A DNA stretch of 15,340 nt. Source: Betaproteobacteria bacterium (GTDB lineage Bacteria > Pseudomonadota > Gammaproteobacteria > Burkholderiales > SG8-41). Below the pieces are notes generated by a model. That model did not search any database. It saw only the letters and a program-made list of their open reading frames with translations, and was not told the origin of the DNA. Of this stretch, positions 6,487 to 13,916 are shown one piece after another (positions within the stretch are counted from its first letter, which is position 1; each line of letters opens with the position of its first letter). The stretch lies in NCBI GenBank assembly GCA_029883965.1, contig JAOUIN010000031.1:1-15340 (forward strand), read 5' to 3'. The translations under genes were made by a program, and so were the position numbers.

Positions 6487-6492
6487 ATTATA
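6487..6492 (-). promoter_or_regulatory. Consensus -10 box for the riboswitch-ahcY transcript
   Basis: A perfect TATAAT on the minus strand directly follows the metK stop codon (6495-6497). Transcription would begin near 6480, exactly at the 5' end of aptamer 1. No good -35 is visible at 17 nt inside the metK 3' end, so the strength is uncertain. It suggests ahcY has its own promoter rather than depending on metK read-through. Confidence 0.6.
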
Positions 6493-6494
6493 AC

Positions 6495-7661
<1,167 letters not shown>

Positions 7662-7718
7662 GTGCTGGGCGCGTTAAATCCGGTTAAGTTAATTGGGGGC
7701 TGCGGCAAAAAGGCCGCT

Positions 7719-7747
7719 AGAATAGCATATAACCCCCGATTTATTAA
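7719..7747 (-). promoter_or_regulatory. Possible metK promoter in the metK/acyltransferase divergent gap
   Basis: On the minus strand TTAATA (plus 7742-7747) and TATTCT (7719-7724) are spaced by 17 nt, each matching consensus at four of six positions. The transcript would start near 7712, giving about 50 nt of leader. The same 108-nt gap (7662-7769) holds three GTTAA copies (7673, 7683, 7688) and a GCGGC/GCCGC hairpin (7702-7717). The plus-strand promoter for the acyltransferase run could be TAGAAT (7718-7723) or TATAAC (7728-7733), both without a good -35. Confidence 0.3.
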
Positions 7748-7769
7748 CGGATTTTCCTGTGGAATGCCC

Positions 7770-8621
7770 ATGCTGTTGGTGGTGATGCGGTTATGCGCGC
7801 GTATGCCTTTGGCAGCACTGCATTTTTTTGGTGCGGGTCTGGGCTGGCTGGTGTACGGACTCTCGCCCACGTATCGCCACCGCTGCCGGGAGAATCTGCT
7901 GAACAGCGGGGTGTGCGCGGATGAGCAGACCTATCGCAAGACCCTGCACAGTGCGATCGCGGAATCGGGCAAGAGCGTCACCGAGTTGTGCCGGGTATGG
8001 TTCGGACGAGATGACGAGATTGCGCACCTGGTGTCGTGTGAGGACTGGCCTGTGGTTGATGACGCGCAGCGCGCCGGCAAAGGTATTATTTTTTTGACGC
8101 CGCATCTCGGGTGCTTCGAGATTTCCGCGCTCTACGGCTCACAGCGGCTGCCGCTCACGGTGCTTTACCGGCCGCCGAAACGTGCCGCACTCGAAACCAT
8201 CATGCGTGCCGGGCGCGCACGCGGCCAGACGAAGCTGGCGCAGGCTAACCTCAATGGCGTGCGCATGCTCTACAAGGCGTTGCGCCGCGGCGAGGCCGTC
8301 GGCATATTGCCCGATCAGGCACCGGGTGTGGGCGAGGGCGAGTGGGCGGATTTTTTCGGTCAGCCCGCATACACGATGACGCTGGTATCCCGGCTACAGG
8401 CTGCCACGGGCGCTGCGGTGATCATGGCTTTTGCCGAGCGCCGGCCGCATGGTCGGGGCTACCACCTGCATCTCGGGGCTGTCGCCGCGGATCCGCTGAC
8501 CCCGGCGGCGCTGAATCACGCAGTCGAATCGGTCGTGCGTACCTGTCCGGCGCAGTATCTTTGGGGATACAACCGCTACAAGACGCCGGCCGGCGCCGCT
8601 CCGCCGCCGGTGGCTGCGTAA
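7770..8621 (+). CDS. LpxL/LpxM (HtrB/MsbB)-family lysophospholipid acyltransferase, first copy
   Basis: The 283-residue product belongs to the lauroyl/myristoyl acyltransferase family, which adds secondary acyl chains to Kdo-lipid A at the inner membrane. Seen: an N-terminal hydrophobic segment (MLLVVMRLC through LGWLVYGLS), then ENLLNSG, the catalytic HX4E motif HLGCFE (His112, Glu117), LYRPPK, and GILPDQAPG (substrate loop). The ATG at 7770 is preferred because GGA lies 6 nt upstream; the in-frame ATG at 7764 overlaps that site. The longer open frame reaching back to 7209 is antisense to metK and rejected. The stop overlaps the next start (TAATG), implying translational coupling with a second family member. 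Which acyl chain or position it serves cannot be told. Confidence 0.88.
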   Translation: MLLVVMRLCARMPLAALHFFGAGLGWLVYGLSPTYRHRCRENLLNSGVCADEQTYRKTLHSAIAESGKSVTELCRVWFGRDDEIAHLVSCEDWPVVDDAQRAGKGIIFLTPHLGCFEISALYGSQRLPLTVLYRPPKRAALETIMRAGRARGQTKLAQANLNGVRMLYKALRRGEAVGILPDQAPGVGEGEWADFFGQPAYTMTLVSRLQAATGAAVIMAFAERRPHGRGYHLHLGAVAADPLTPAALNHAVESVVRTCPAQYLWGYNRYKTPAGAAPPPVAA

Positions 8622-9487
8622 TGACCCGCTTCGGCCTCGCATTGGTCTGGTTGCTGCACTGGCTGCCGCTGGCGCTGCTGGCGCCGCTGGGTAAGGCCGT
8701 GGGGCTGCTGCTCTATGCGGTCGCGGGTGAACGGCGGCGCGTGGTACTGACCAACCTGAAACTATGCTTTCCCGAACTGCCGGAGCATGAGCGCGTACGG
8801 CTTGCCCGTCGCCACTTCGCCGCGTTCGCGCGGGCGCTGCTCGAGCACGGCATCCTTTGGTGGGGCAGCCGCGAGCGGGTGATGCGCATGGTGCGTGTCG
8901 AGGGGCTGGAACACTGGCAGGCGGTGCAGGGACGGCCGGTGATCTGGCTGGCGCCGCACTTTGTCGGGCTCGATATGGGCGGCTCGCGCATCATCACCGA
9001 GTGGCAGGGCATCTCGGTCTACAGCCAGCAGAAAAATCCCGTGTTCGACCGCGTACTTCTGCACGGACGCACACGTTTCGTCAAACCGGTACTGTTCTCC
9101 CGCCAGGACGGCATCCGGCCGGTGGTGAAAGCGATGCGCACGGGTTTGCCGTTTTATTACCTCCCGGACATGGACTTTGGCGAGCGAGACTCGATATTCG
9201 TGCCGTTTTTCGGCGTGCCGGCGGCGACGATTACCGGGCTCGCGCGCATGGCGCAACTGGCGCGGGCCGTGGTGCTGCCGGCAGTCACCACGCAGCTGCC
9301 GGGCAGCGCGGGCTATGTGCTGCGCTTTTATCCGGCGTGGGAACACTATCCGAGCGGCGACGTTGCCGCCGATACCCGGCGCATGAACGCGTTCATCGAA
9401 GAGCGTGTGCGCGAAATGCCCGAGCAGTATTACTGGTTGCACAAGCGATTCAAGACGCGGCCGCCGGGAGAGGCGCGCTTTTACTAG
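8621..9487 (+). CDS. LpxL/LpxM-family lysophospholipid acyltransferase, second copy
   Basis: The 288-residue product is from the same family as its neighbour but clearly diverged. It has an N-terminal membrane segment (WLLHWLPLALLAPLGKAVGLLLY), VVLTNLKLCFPEL typical of LpxL/HtrB, the catalytic HX4D motif HFVGLD (His113, Asp118), QQKNP, YYLPDMDFG and FFGVPAATITG, and the C-terminal YYWLHKRFKTRPPGE. These C-terminal marks are closer to classical LpxL than those of the first copy. It likely transfers a fatty acyl chain to lipid A. The start overlaps the upstream stop by one base. Paired, non-identical copies suggest division of labour over the two secondary acyl positions; this is inference. Confidence 0.92.
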   Translation: MTRFGLALVWLLHWLPLALLAPLGKAVGLLLYAVAGERRRVVLTNLKLCFPELPEHERVRLARRHFAAFARALLEHGILWWGSRERVMRMVRVEGLEHWQAVQGRPVIWLAPHFVGLDMGGSRIITEWQGISVYSQQKNPVFDRVLLHGRTRFVKPVLFSRQDGIRPVVKAMRTGLPFYYLPDMDFGERDSIFVPFFGVPAATITGLARMAQLARAVVLPAVTTQLPGSAGYVLRFYPAWEHYPSGDVAADTRRMNAFIEERVREMPEQYYWLHKRFKTRPPGEARFY

Positions 9488-9504
9488 CGCGCGGAGGATG
9501 CGAC

Positions 9505-10032
9505 GTGGACCGCACGACTACCGGTGCCTCATGTGACCGCATGGTTGCGCCGGTCGAGCCACGGGATATAGCGGCCATCGCAGCGCTCGCGCACGAAATC
9601 TGGCACGCGCATTATCCCGGCATCATCAGTGTCGCGCAGATAGAATACATGCTGGCGCAGCGCTATGCGCCGGCGGTGATGGTTGCGGAGTTGGCGTGTG
9701 CGGACGTGTGGTGGTACAAGCTGACTGTGGGCGATCGCATCGTCGCGTTTTCCGCGCTGCAGATGGAGCCGGGCGGCGCGGCAATGAAGATCGACAAACT
9801 GTATGTACAGCCTTCCCGGCAGCGCAGTGGCTGCGGCGGCATGTTGATCGGACAGGCCGCGGTGACCGCGCGGCGGCAGGGTTGCCGCGAACTGCGGTTG
9901 GCGGTGAATCGTAACAACCACGCGGCAATTGCTGCATACCGCAAGTGCGGGTTTATCGTGCGTGAGGCTGCGGTTAAGGATATCGGCGGCGGGTTTGTGA
10001 TGGATGATTTCATTATGGTGAAGGCGCTTTGA
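9505..10032 (+). CDS. GNAT-family N-acetyltransferase
   Basis: The 175-residue product starts at GTG 9505, supported by GGAGG (9493-9497) 7 nt upstream; an alternative ATG at 9541 has no such site. The GNAT core is clear: KIDKLYVQPSRQRSGCGGMLI contains the acetyl-CoA pyrophosphate loop (QRSGCG), followed by RELRLAVNRNNHAAIAAYRKCGFIV, the usual C-terminal strand and helix. The segment EIWHAHYPGIISVAQIEYML near the N-terminus is common in uncharacterised members. The acceptor substrate is unknown. It sits 17 nt after the acyltransferase and overlaps or abuts the next gene. Confidence 0.88.
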   Translation: MDRTTTGASCDRMVAPVEPRDIAAIAALAHEIWHAHYPGIISVAQIEYMLAQRYAPAVMVAELACADVWWYKLTVGDRIVAFSALQMEPGGAAMKIDKLYVQPSRQRSGCGGMLIGQAAVTARRQGCRELRLAVNRNNHAAIAAYRKCGFIVREAAVKDIGGGFVMDDFIMVKAL

Positions 10033-10451
10033 CCGTGTTCGAGAACCCCGATGCCGCGGCGCGCTGTGCGCTGCTTAAAAAAGCCAGGACCATCGCCGTG
10101 GTCGGACTGTCGCCGAATCCGTCCCGACCCAGTCACGGCGTAGCGCACGCCATGCAGGGCTACGGTTTCCGCGTGATTCCGGTACATCCGGCGATCAAGG
10201 AGGTGCTCGGCGAAAAGGCGTACGCGCGTCTCGCGGATATTCCGGAACCCATCGACCTCGTCGACGTGTTTCGCAGTGCCGAGCATATCGACGGTGTCGT
10301 CGATGAATGCCTCGCACTCGGGTTGAAGGCGATCTGGATCCAGGAAGGCATAGTCAACGAACCGGCTGCCGCGCGGGCGCAGGCCGGTGGCATGACGGTG
10401 ATCATGGACCGCTGCATATATCGCGATTATCGTGACCAGTGCGCGGCATGA
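10029..10451 (+). CDS. CoA-binding domain protein (YccU-like)
   Basis: The product of about 140 residues is a single Rossmann-type CoA-binding domain like that of succinyl-CoA synthetase alpha and E. coli YccU. Marks are TIAVVGLSPNPSRPSHGVA, GFRVIPVHPA, PIDLVDVFRSAEHIDGVVDECL, KAIWIQEGI and a terminal MTVIMDRC. Two starts are possible: TTG 10029, overlapping the GNAT stop and 5 nt after a GAAGG site, or GTG 10035, which removes two residues. A precise cellular role has not been established for this family. It is co-directional and coupled with GNAT. Confidence 0.87.
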   Translation: MTVFENPDAAARCALLKKARTIAVVGLSPNPSRPSHGVAHAMQGYGFRVIPVHPAIKEVLGEKAYARLADIPEPIDLVDVFRSAEHIDGVVDECLALGLKAIWIQEGIVNEPAAARAQAGGMTVIMDRCIYRDYRDQCAA

Positions 10452-10462
10452 TGCGCTGACCC

Positions 10463-11338
10463 ATGCCACTGAAATTCACCAAAATGCACGGACTCGGCAA
10501 TGACTTTGTCGTGATCGATGCGGTCGCCGCGCCGGTATCGCTGACACCGGATCAGCTGCGCCACGTCGCAGACCGCCACTTCGGGGTTGGTTGCGATCAG
10601 GTGCTGATGATTGAGCGCGCGCGGTCAGCGGATACGGATTTTTTCTACCGCATTTTTAATTCGGATGGCGGTGAAGTCGAGCAGTGCGGCAATGGCGCGC
10701 GCTGTTTCGTGCGTTATGTGCATGAGCGCGGGCTCACTGCAAAGACCGTGATTCGCGTGGGCACGCTCGGCGGCGTCATCGAGCCGCGGCTGGAAGCCGA
10801 CGGCCAGGTCACGGTGGACATGGGCCGGCCCGTGTTCGAGCCCGCGCGCGTTCCCTTCGATGCGCCGGCCGCGGCCGCCGAGTATGAATTACAGGTTGAT
10901 AAAAAAACAATTAAAATCAACGTGTTATCAATGGGCAATCCGCATGCCGTGCAGATCGTGCCTGATGTCATGCGCGCACCCGTCGCCACCGAGGGGCCGC
11001 TGATCGAAGCACATCCGCGGTTCCCGCAGCGTGTGAATGCGGGCTACATGCAGGTTGTCGATCGCACGCATATCCGCCTGCGCGTGTACGAACGCGGCGC
11101 CGGCGAAACGCTGGCCTGTGGCACGGGGGCCTGTGCCGCCGTGGTGGCAGGCATCACGCGCGGCCTGCTCGATCAGCGCGTCACGGTTTCGACGCGCGGC
11201 GGCGACCTCGTTATAGTATGGGCAGGCGCGGGACAGCCGGTGCTGATGACCGGGCCTGCAGTGACCGTATTCGACGGCGAGATCGAACTGCAGGATTCAC
11301 AGAGCATTAAGACAACAAATGATAAGTCCAAGGAATAA
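10463..11338 (+). CDS. dapF: Diaminopimelate epimerase
   Basis: The 291-residue enzyme interconverts LL- and meso-diaminopimelate, the precursor of lysine and of the peptidoglycan cross-link. The two catalytic cysteines are present: Cys75 in EQCGNGARCF and Cys219 in LACGTGACAAV. The N-terminal KFTKMHGLGNDFVVID and the central NVLSMGNPHAVQIV are family hallmarks. It is about 15 residues longer than usual because of a polar C-terminal tail (DSQSIKTTNDKSKE) with no known function. A short AT-rich patch at 10886-10930 encodes the VDKKTIKINV strand. Start ATG 10463 matches the family N-terminus, with no strong ribosome site. DUF484 and xerC follow, a frequent order in Proteobacteria. Confidence 0.96.
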   Translation: MPLKFTKMHGLGNDFVVIDAVAAPVSLTPDQLRHVADRHFGVGCDQVLMIERARSADTDFFYRIFNSDGGEVEQCGNGARCFVRYVHERGLTAKTVIRVGTLGGVIEPRLEADGQVTVDMGRPVFEPARVPFDAPAAAAEYELQVDKKTIKINVLSMGNPHAVQIVPDVMRAPVATEGPLIEAHPRFPQRVNAGYMQVVDRTHIRLRVYERGAGETLACGTGACAAVVAGITRGLLDQRVTVSTRGGDLVIVWAGAGQPVLMTGPAVTVFDGEIELQDSQSIKTTNDKSKE

Positions 11339-11344
11339 TCACTG

Positions 11345-11998
11345 ATGAAACCTGATGATGTCGCGGCGTACCTGAAGGATCACCCGGAGTTTTTCGAGAA
11401 TCATGCCGATGTAGTGGCAGACGTGCTCATTCCGCATCCGCATGGCGGGCGAGCCATTTCGATCAGCGAGCGCCAGATCCTGACGTTGAGAGAGCGCGCC
11501 AAGCAACTGGAGACCAAGCTCAGCGAGATGATCCAGTTCGGTGAGGAAAACGACGCCATCGGCGAAAAGGTGCATCGGATGACGCTGGCGCTGATCGGTG
11601 CACACGATGCGCCGGCGCTGCTCAACGCGGCCGTGTTCAACCTGCGCGAGGATTTTTCCGTGCCTCACGTAGCGTTGCGGATCTGGCATCCGCAGGCGGC
11701 GACCGACATGCCGGAGTCCGCGCCGGTTTCAGAGGAGATTCGCGAGTTTGCCGCCGGTCTGCTGCATCCGCATTGCGGTCCGCTGGCCATGGCCGGCACG
11801 GCAGCGTTTTTCGGAGAGTCGGCATCACTGCTCAAGTCCTACGCTTATGTGGCGCTGCGCGGCAAGGATACGTTCGGCCTGCTTGCGCTGGCCAGCGAGG
11901 ATGCGCAGCGTTTCTACCCCGAAATGGGGACGCTGTACCTGACGCGGATCGGCGAGGTCATCGCTGCGTGCCTGCTGCGCCACCTGGAGCCGGCGTGA
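11345..11998 (+). CDS. DUF484 family protein
   Basis: The 217-residue protein belongs to DUF484, a GAF-like family commonly encoded between dapF and xerC. Visible are the N-terminal DDVAAYLKDHPEFFENHADVVADVLIPH, typical of the family; ISISERQILTLRERAKQLETKLSEMI (about 38-63), a likely coiled coil; and a C-terminal GAF-like half with YVALRGKDTFGLLALASEDAQRFYPEMGTLYLTRIGE. No biochemical function is established. AAGGA (11329-11333) precedes the ATG. The stop overlaps the xerC GTG start (GTGA), suggesting translational coupling. Confidence 0.92.
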   Translation: MKPDDVAAYLKDHPEFFENHADVVADVLIPHPHGGRAISISERQILTLRERAKQLETKLSEMIQFGEENDAIGEKVHRMTLALIGAHDAPALLNAAVFNLREDFSVPHVALRIWHPQAATDMPESAPVSEEIREFAAGLLHPHCGPLAMAGTAAFFGESASLLKSYAYVALRGKDTFGLLALASEDAQRFYPEMGTLYLTRIGEVIAACLLRHLEPA

Positions 11999-12939
11999 CC
12001 GCCCGCGGGCGATCGCAATCCAGCGTGAAATCTCCGGCGCCCGCCGCCGGTCCAGAGCAGAAGCTGCTGCAGGCGTACATCGGGCACCTGACGCACGAAC
12101 GCCGCCTCTCGGCGCATACTGCAAAAAATTACCGCCGCGACATCGAAGCATTGATGGCCATGGCGGGAGATACGCCGGCAGGCGCCCTGCGCACCCACGA
12201 TATCCGGCGCTACATCGCACAACTGCATGGCAAGGGCCTGGACGGCCGCAGTCTCGCGCGCATGCTGTCGGCATGGCGCGGATTCTACCGTTATCTCGCC
12301 CGTGATCACGGCTGCAAACACAATCCCTGCGTCGGCATTCGCGCTCCGAAAAGCGCCAAACGGCTGCCGCACGCATTGTCCCCGGACGAAGCGAGGCAGC
12401 TGGTCGAAATCGAAGACGGCGATGCGCTCGCGGTGCGCGACAAGGCCATGCTGGAACTGTTTTATTCGTCCGGTCTGCGTCTGGCCGAGCTGACCGGTCT
12501 GGCGCCGGGCGACATCAACTTCGCCGATGCCACGGTGCGCGTGACCGGCAAGGGCGGCAAGACGCGCATCGTGCCCGTGGGCAGCCATGCAGCCAAGGCG
12601 CTGCGTGCGTGGCTTGCCGAGCGCTCGGCCATGGCGCATGTCGATGACGACGCGCTGTTCGTGACCCGGCATGGGCGAAGGCTGGGTCAACGTGCGATCC
12701 AGACCCGCGTGCAGCAGCGCGCGCTGAAGCAGGGGGTTGCCGCCCGGGTGCATCCGCACATGCTGCGGCATTCCTTCGCGTCACATGTATTGCAGTCGAG
12801 CAGCGATCTGCGTGCGGTGCAGGAGATGCTGGGGCATTCGAGCATTTCGACAACGCAGGTGTATACGCAGCTCGACTTCCAGCACCTTGCCAAGATCTAC
12901 GACGCCGCTCATCCTCGCGCCCGCAGGAAAGAAAAATGA
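11995..12939 (+). CDS. xerC: Tyrosine recombinase XerC
   Basis: The 314-residue product starts at GTG 11995, overlapping the DUF484 stop. It carries the full tyrosine recombinase set with the spacing of known XerC/XerD: Arg162 (SGLRLAEL), Lys186 (GKGGK), His255-Arg258 (HMLRHS), His281 (LGHSS) and the nucleophile Tyr290 (TQVYTQL). An N-terminal SAM-like core-binding domain covers about residues 22-105, with LSAHTAKNYRRDIEALM. With XerD it resolves chromosome dimers at dif. It ends QHLAKIYDAAHPRARRKEK, and this tail recurs about 150 bp downstream. XerC is favoured over a mobile-element integrase because of the dapF-DUF484 context. Confidence 0.95.
   Translation: MTARGRSQSSVKSPAPAAGPEQKLLQAYIGHLTHERRLSAHTAKNYRRDIEALMAMAGDTPAGALRTHDIRRYIAQLHGKGLDGRSLARMLSAWRGFYRYLARDHGCKHNPCVGIRAPKSAKRLPHALSPDEARQLVEIEDGDALAVRDKAMLELFYSSGLRLAELTGLAPGDINFADATVRVTGKGGKTRIVPVGSHAAKALRAWLAERSAMAHVDDDALFVTRHGRRLGQRAIQTRVQQRALKQGVAARVHPHMLRHSFASHVLQSSSDLRAVQEMLGHSSISTTQVYTQLDFQHLAKIYDAAHPRARRKEK
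12880..12939 (+). repeat. Copy A of a 60-bp direct repeat: xerC 3' end
   Basis: The last 20 codons of xerC including the stop. It aligns without gaps to 13032-13091, with 49 of 60 bases identical by hand count. Confidence 0.9.
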
Positions 12940-13091
12940 ACGCGACTTTGGCTGCGGCCGGCCTGACGGCCTTAACGTTCGCTGCGCTAACATTAGCCTG
13001 CGCCGCAACACGCCGCGGTGCGGCGTGTTGTCAGCGCCTCGCCAAGATCTGCGACGCCGCTCATCCCCGAGCACGCCGCAAAGACAAATAG
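12936..13091 (+). CDS. Small ORF (51 aa) ending in a second, diverged XerC C-terminal tail
   Basis: The ATG overlaps the xerC stop (ATGA) and the frame runs 51 codons to TAG. Residues 2-24 are hydrophobic and alanine/leucine-rich (AALTLACAA), like a membrane segment or signal peptide but without a good lipobox. Residues 33-51, QRLAKICDAAHPRARRKDK, match 16 of 19 residues of the XerC end. Five of the eight changed sense codons are synonymous and both copies keep a stop in the same place, so copy B diverged mainly as coding sequence. It could be a remnant left when xerC was exchanged for a diverged allele, or a real small peptide coupled to xerC. The upstream half has no resemblance to XerC. 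Expression is unproven. Confidence 0.4.
   Translation: MNATLAAAGLTALTFAALTLACAATRRGAACCQRLAKICDAAHPRARRKDK
13006..13030 (+). repeat. Perfect 11-bp hairpin between the two xerC tail copies
   Basis: CAACACGCCGC (13006-13016), loop GGT, GCGGCGTGTTG (13020-13030). It is a very stable stem, but the next bases (TCAGCG) contain no U-run, so it is not a standard terminator. It lies in the 92-bp segment separating the two repeats. Confidence 0.7.
13032..13091 (+). repeat. Copy B of the 60-bp direct repeat: displaced xerC 3' end
   Basis: Gap-free partner of 12880-12939 at 152 bp offset. Mismatches fall mostly at third codon positions. It ends in TAG where xerC has TGA. Confidence 0.9.
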
Positions 13092-13106
13092 ACTGGAGAA
13101 TCAGCA

Positions 13107-13907
13107 ATGGGCATGCCGGACTTCCAGGTGACCGGCGCGGGCAGGGTCACTATTTTTCTACTGCACGGGATATACGGTTCCAAGGAGTACTGGCGCTATC
13201 AGACCGAACGGCTGATTGCGCGCGGTTATCGCGTCGTCGCCTGGGATGCGCCGGGTTACGGCTTGTCGCCATTGCCGGCGGATTTCGGATTCGAGCAGGT
13301 GGCCGCGGCCGGAGTGCAGTTGATCCGCGCACAGGGTTCGGCGCAGAACGTGGTGCACGGTCACAGCATGGGCGGGCAGATTTCTTCGCGCATCCGGCTG
13401 CAGGCGCCGGACCTCGTGCATGGCCTGGTGATCTCCTCGACCATCGGTTATTTCGGCAATCGCACGAAAGAAGAGCAGGAGGAATTCGTGCGCAAGCGCA
13501 CCGCACCGCCACTGCCGGGCACAGACCCGGTGACGGTCAACCGCATGGTCGTGGATTCGATGCTCGGCCCGACATCGCGCGGCGCCGAAGTGGATCTGGT
13601 GCGGCAATGGGCGTCGCTGACGCCGCCGGACACGGTGAAGGCTGCGGTCAGGGCGGTGCAGACCTTCCCCGAGCCCGATGCTGTGGCCGGATTCAAATCC
13701 ATCAGCGTGCCGACGCTGCTGGTCGCGGGCGAGGTCGATCAGGTCGGGCATCCGGCGGGCATGAAACGTGTTGCGGACATGATTCCGGGCTGTGCCTTCG
13801 GCACGGTGTCGGGCTCGGGCCACTATCCGTGGGCGGAGAACCCGGCCGAATTCAACCGGCACTATTTCGACTTTCTCGACCGGAACTTTCCCGCGTCAGG
13901 CCGCTGA
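13107..13907 (+). CDS. Alpha/beta-fold hydrolase
   Basis: The 266-residue product has the usual size of a cytoplasmic alpha/beta hydrolase. Seen are the oxyanion motif FLLHGIYGS, the Asp-Pro-Gly-like WDAPGYGLSPLP, the nucleophile elbow GHSMGG (Ser87), Asp211 in GEVDQVGHP, and His239 in SGSGHYPWAENP, a complete Ser-Asp-His triad. The cap region (about 115-180) is charged, with KEEQEEFVRKR. The substrate cannot be predicted; esterases, lactonases and C-C bond hydrolases share this pattern. GGAG (13095-13098) lies 8 nt before the ATG. It follows the small XerC-tail ORF by 15 nt and precedes the methyltransferase by 9 nt, so it is probably co-transcribed. Confidence 0.9.
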   Translation: MGMPDFQVTGAGRVTIFLLHGIYGSKEYWRYQTERLIARGYRVVAWDAPGYGLSPLPADFGFEQVAAAGVQLIRAQGSAQNVVHGHSMGGQISSRIRLQAPDLVHGLVISSTIGYFGNRTKEEQEEFVRKRTAPPLPGTDPVTVNRMVVDSMLGPTSRGAEVDLVRQWASLTPPDTVKAAVRAVQTFPEPDAVAGFKSISVPTLLVAGEVDQVGHPAGMKRVADMIPGCAFGTVSGSGHYPWAENPAEFNRHYFDFLDRNFPASGR

Positions 13908-13916
13908 GCGGGGCGC

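Noticed and set aside
11773..11994. xerC start upstream within DUF484
   Set aside because: The extra sequence is a shifted reading of DUF484. The GTG at 11995 overlaps the DUF484 stop and matches the XerC N-terminus.
11995..12939. XerC as the integrase of an integrated element
   Set aside because: It sits in the conserved dapF-DUF484-xerC order. No attachment-site repeats, cargo or tRNA target were seen; the only repeat is the xerC tail itself.
13006..13036. The hairpin after xerC as an intrinsic terminator
   Set aside because: No U-tract follows the stem, and downstream genes are tightly packed on the same strand.
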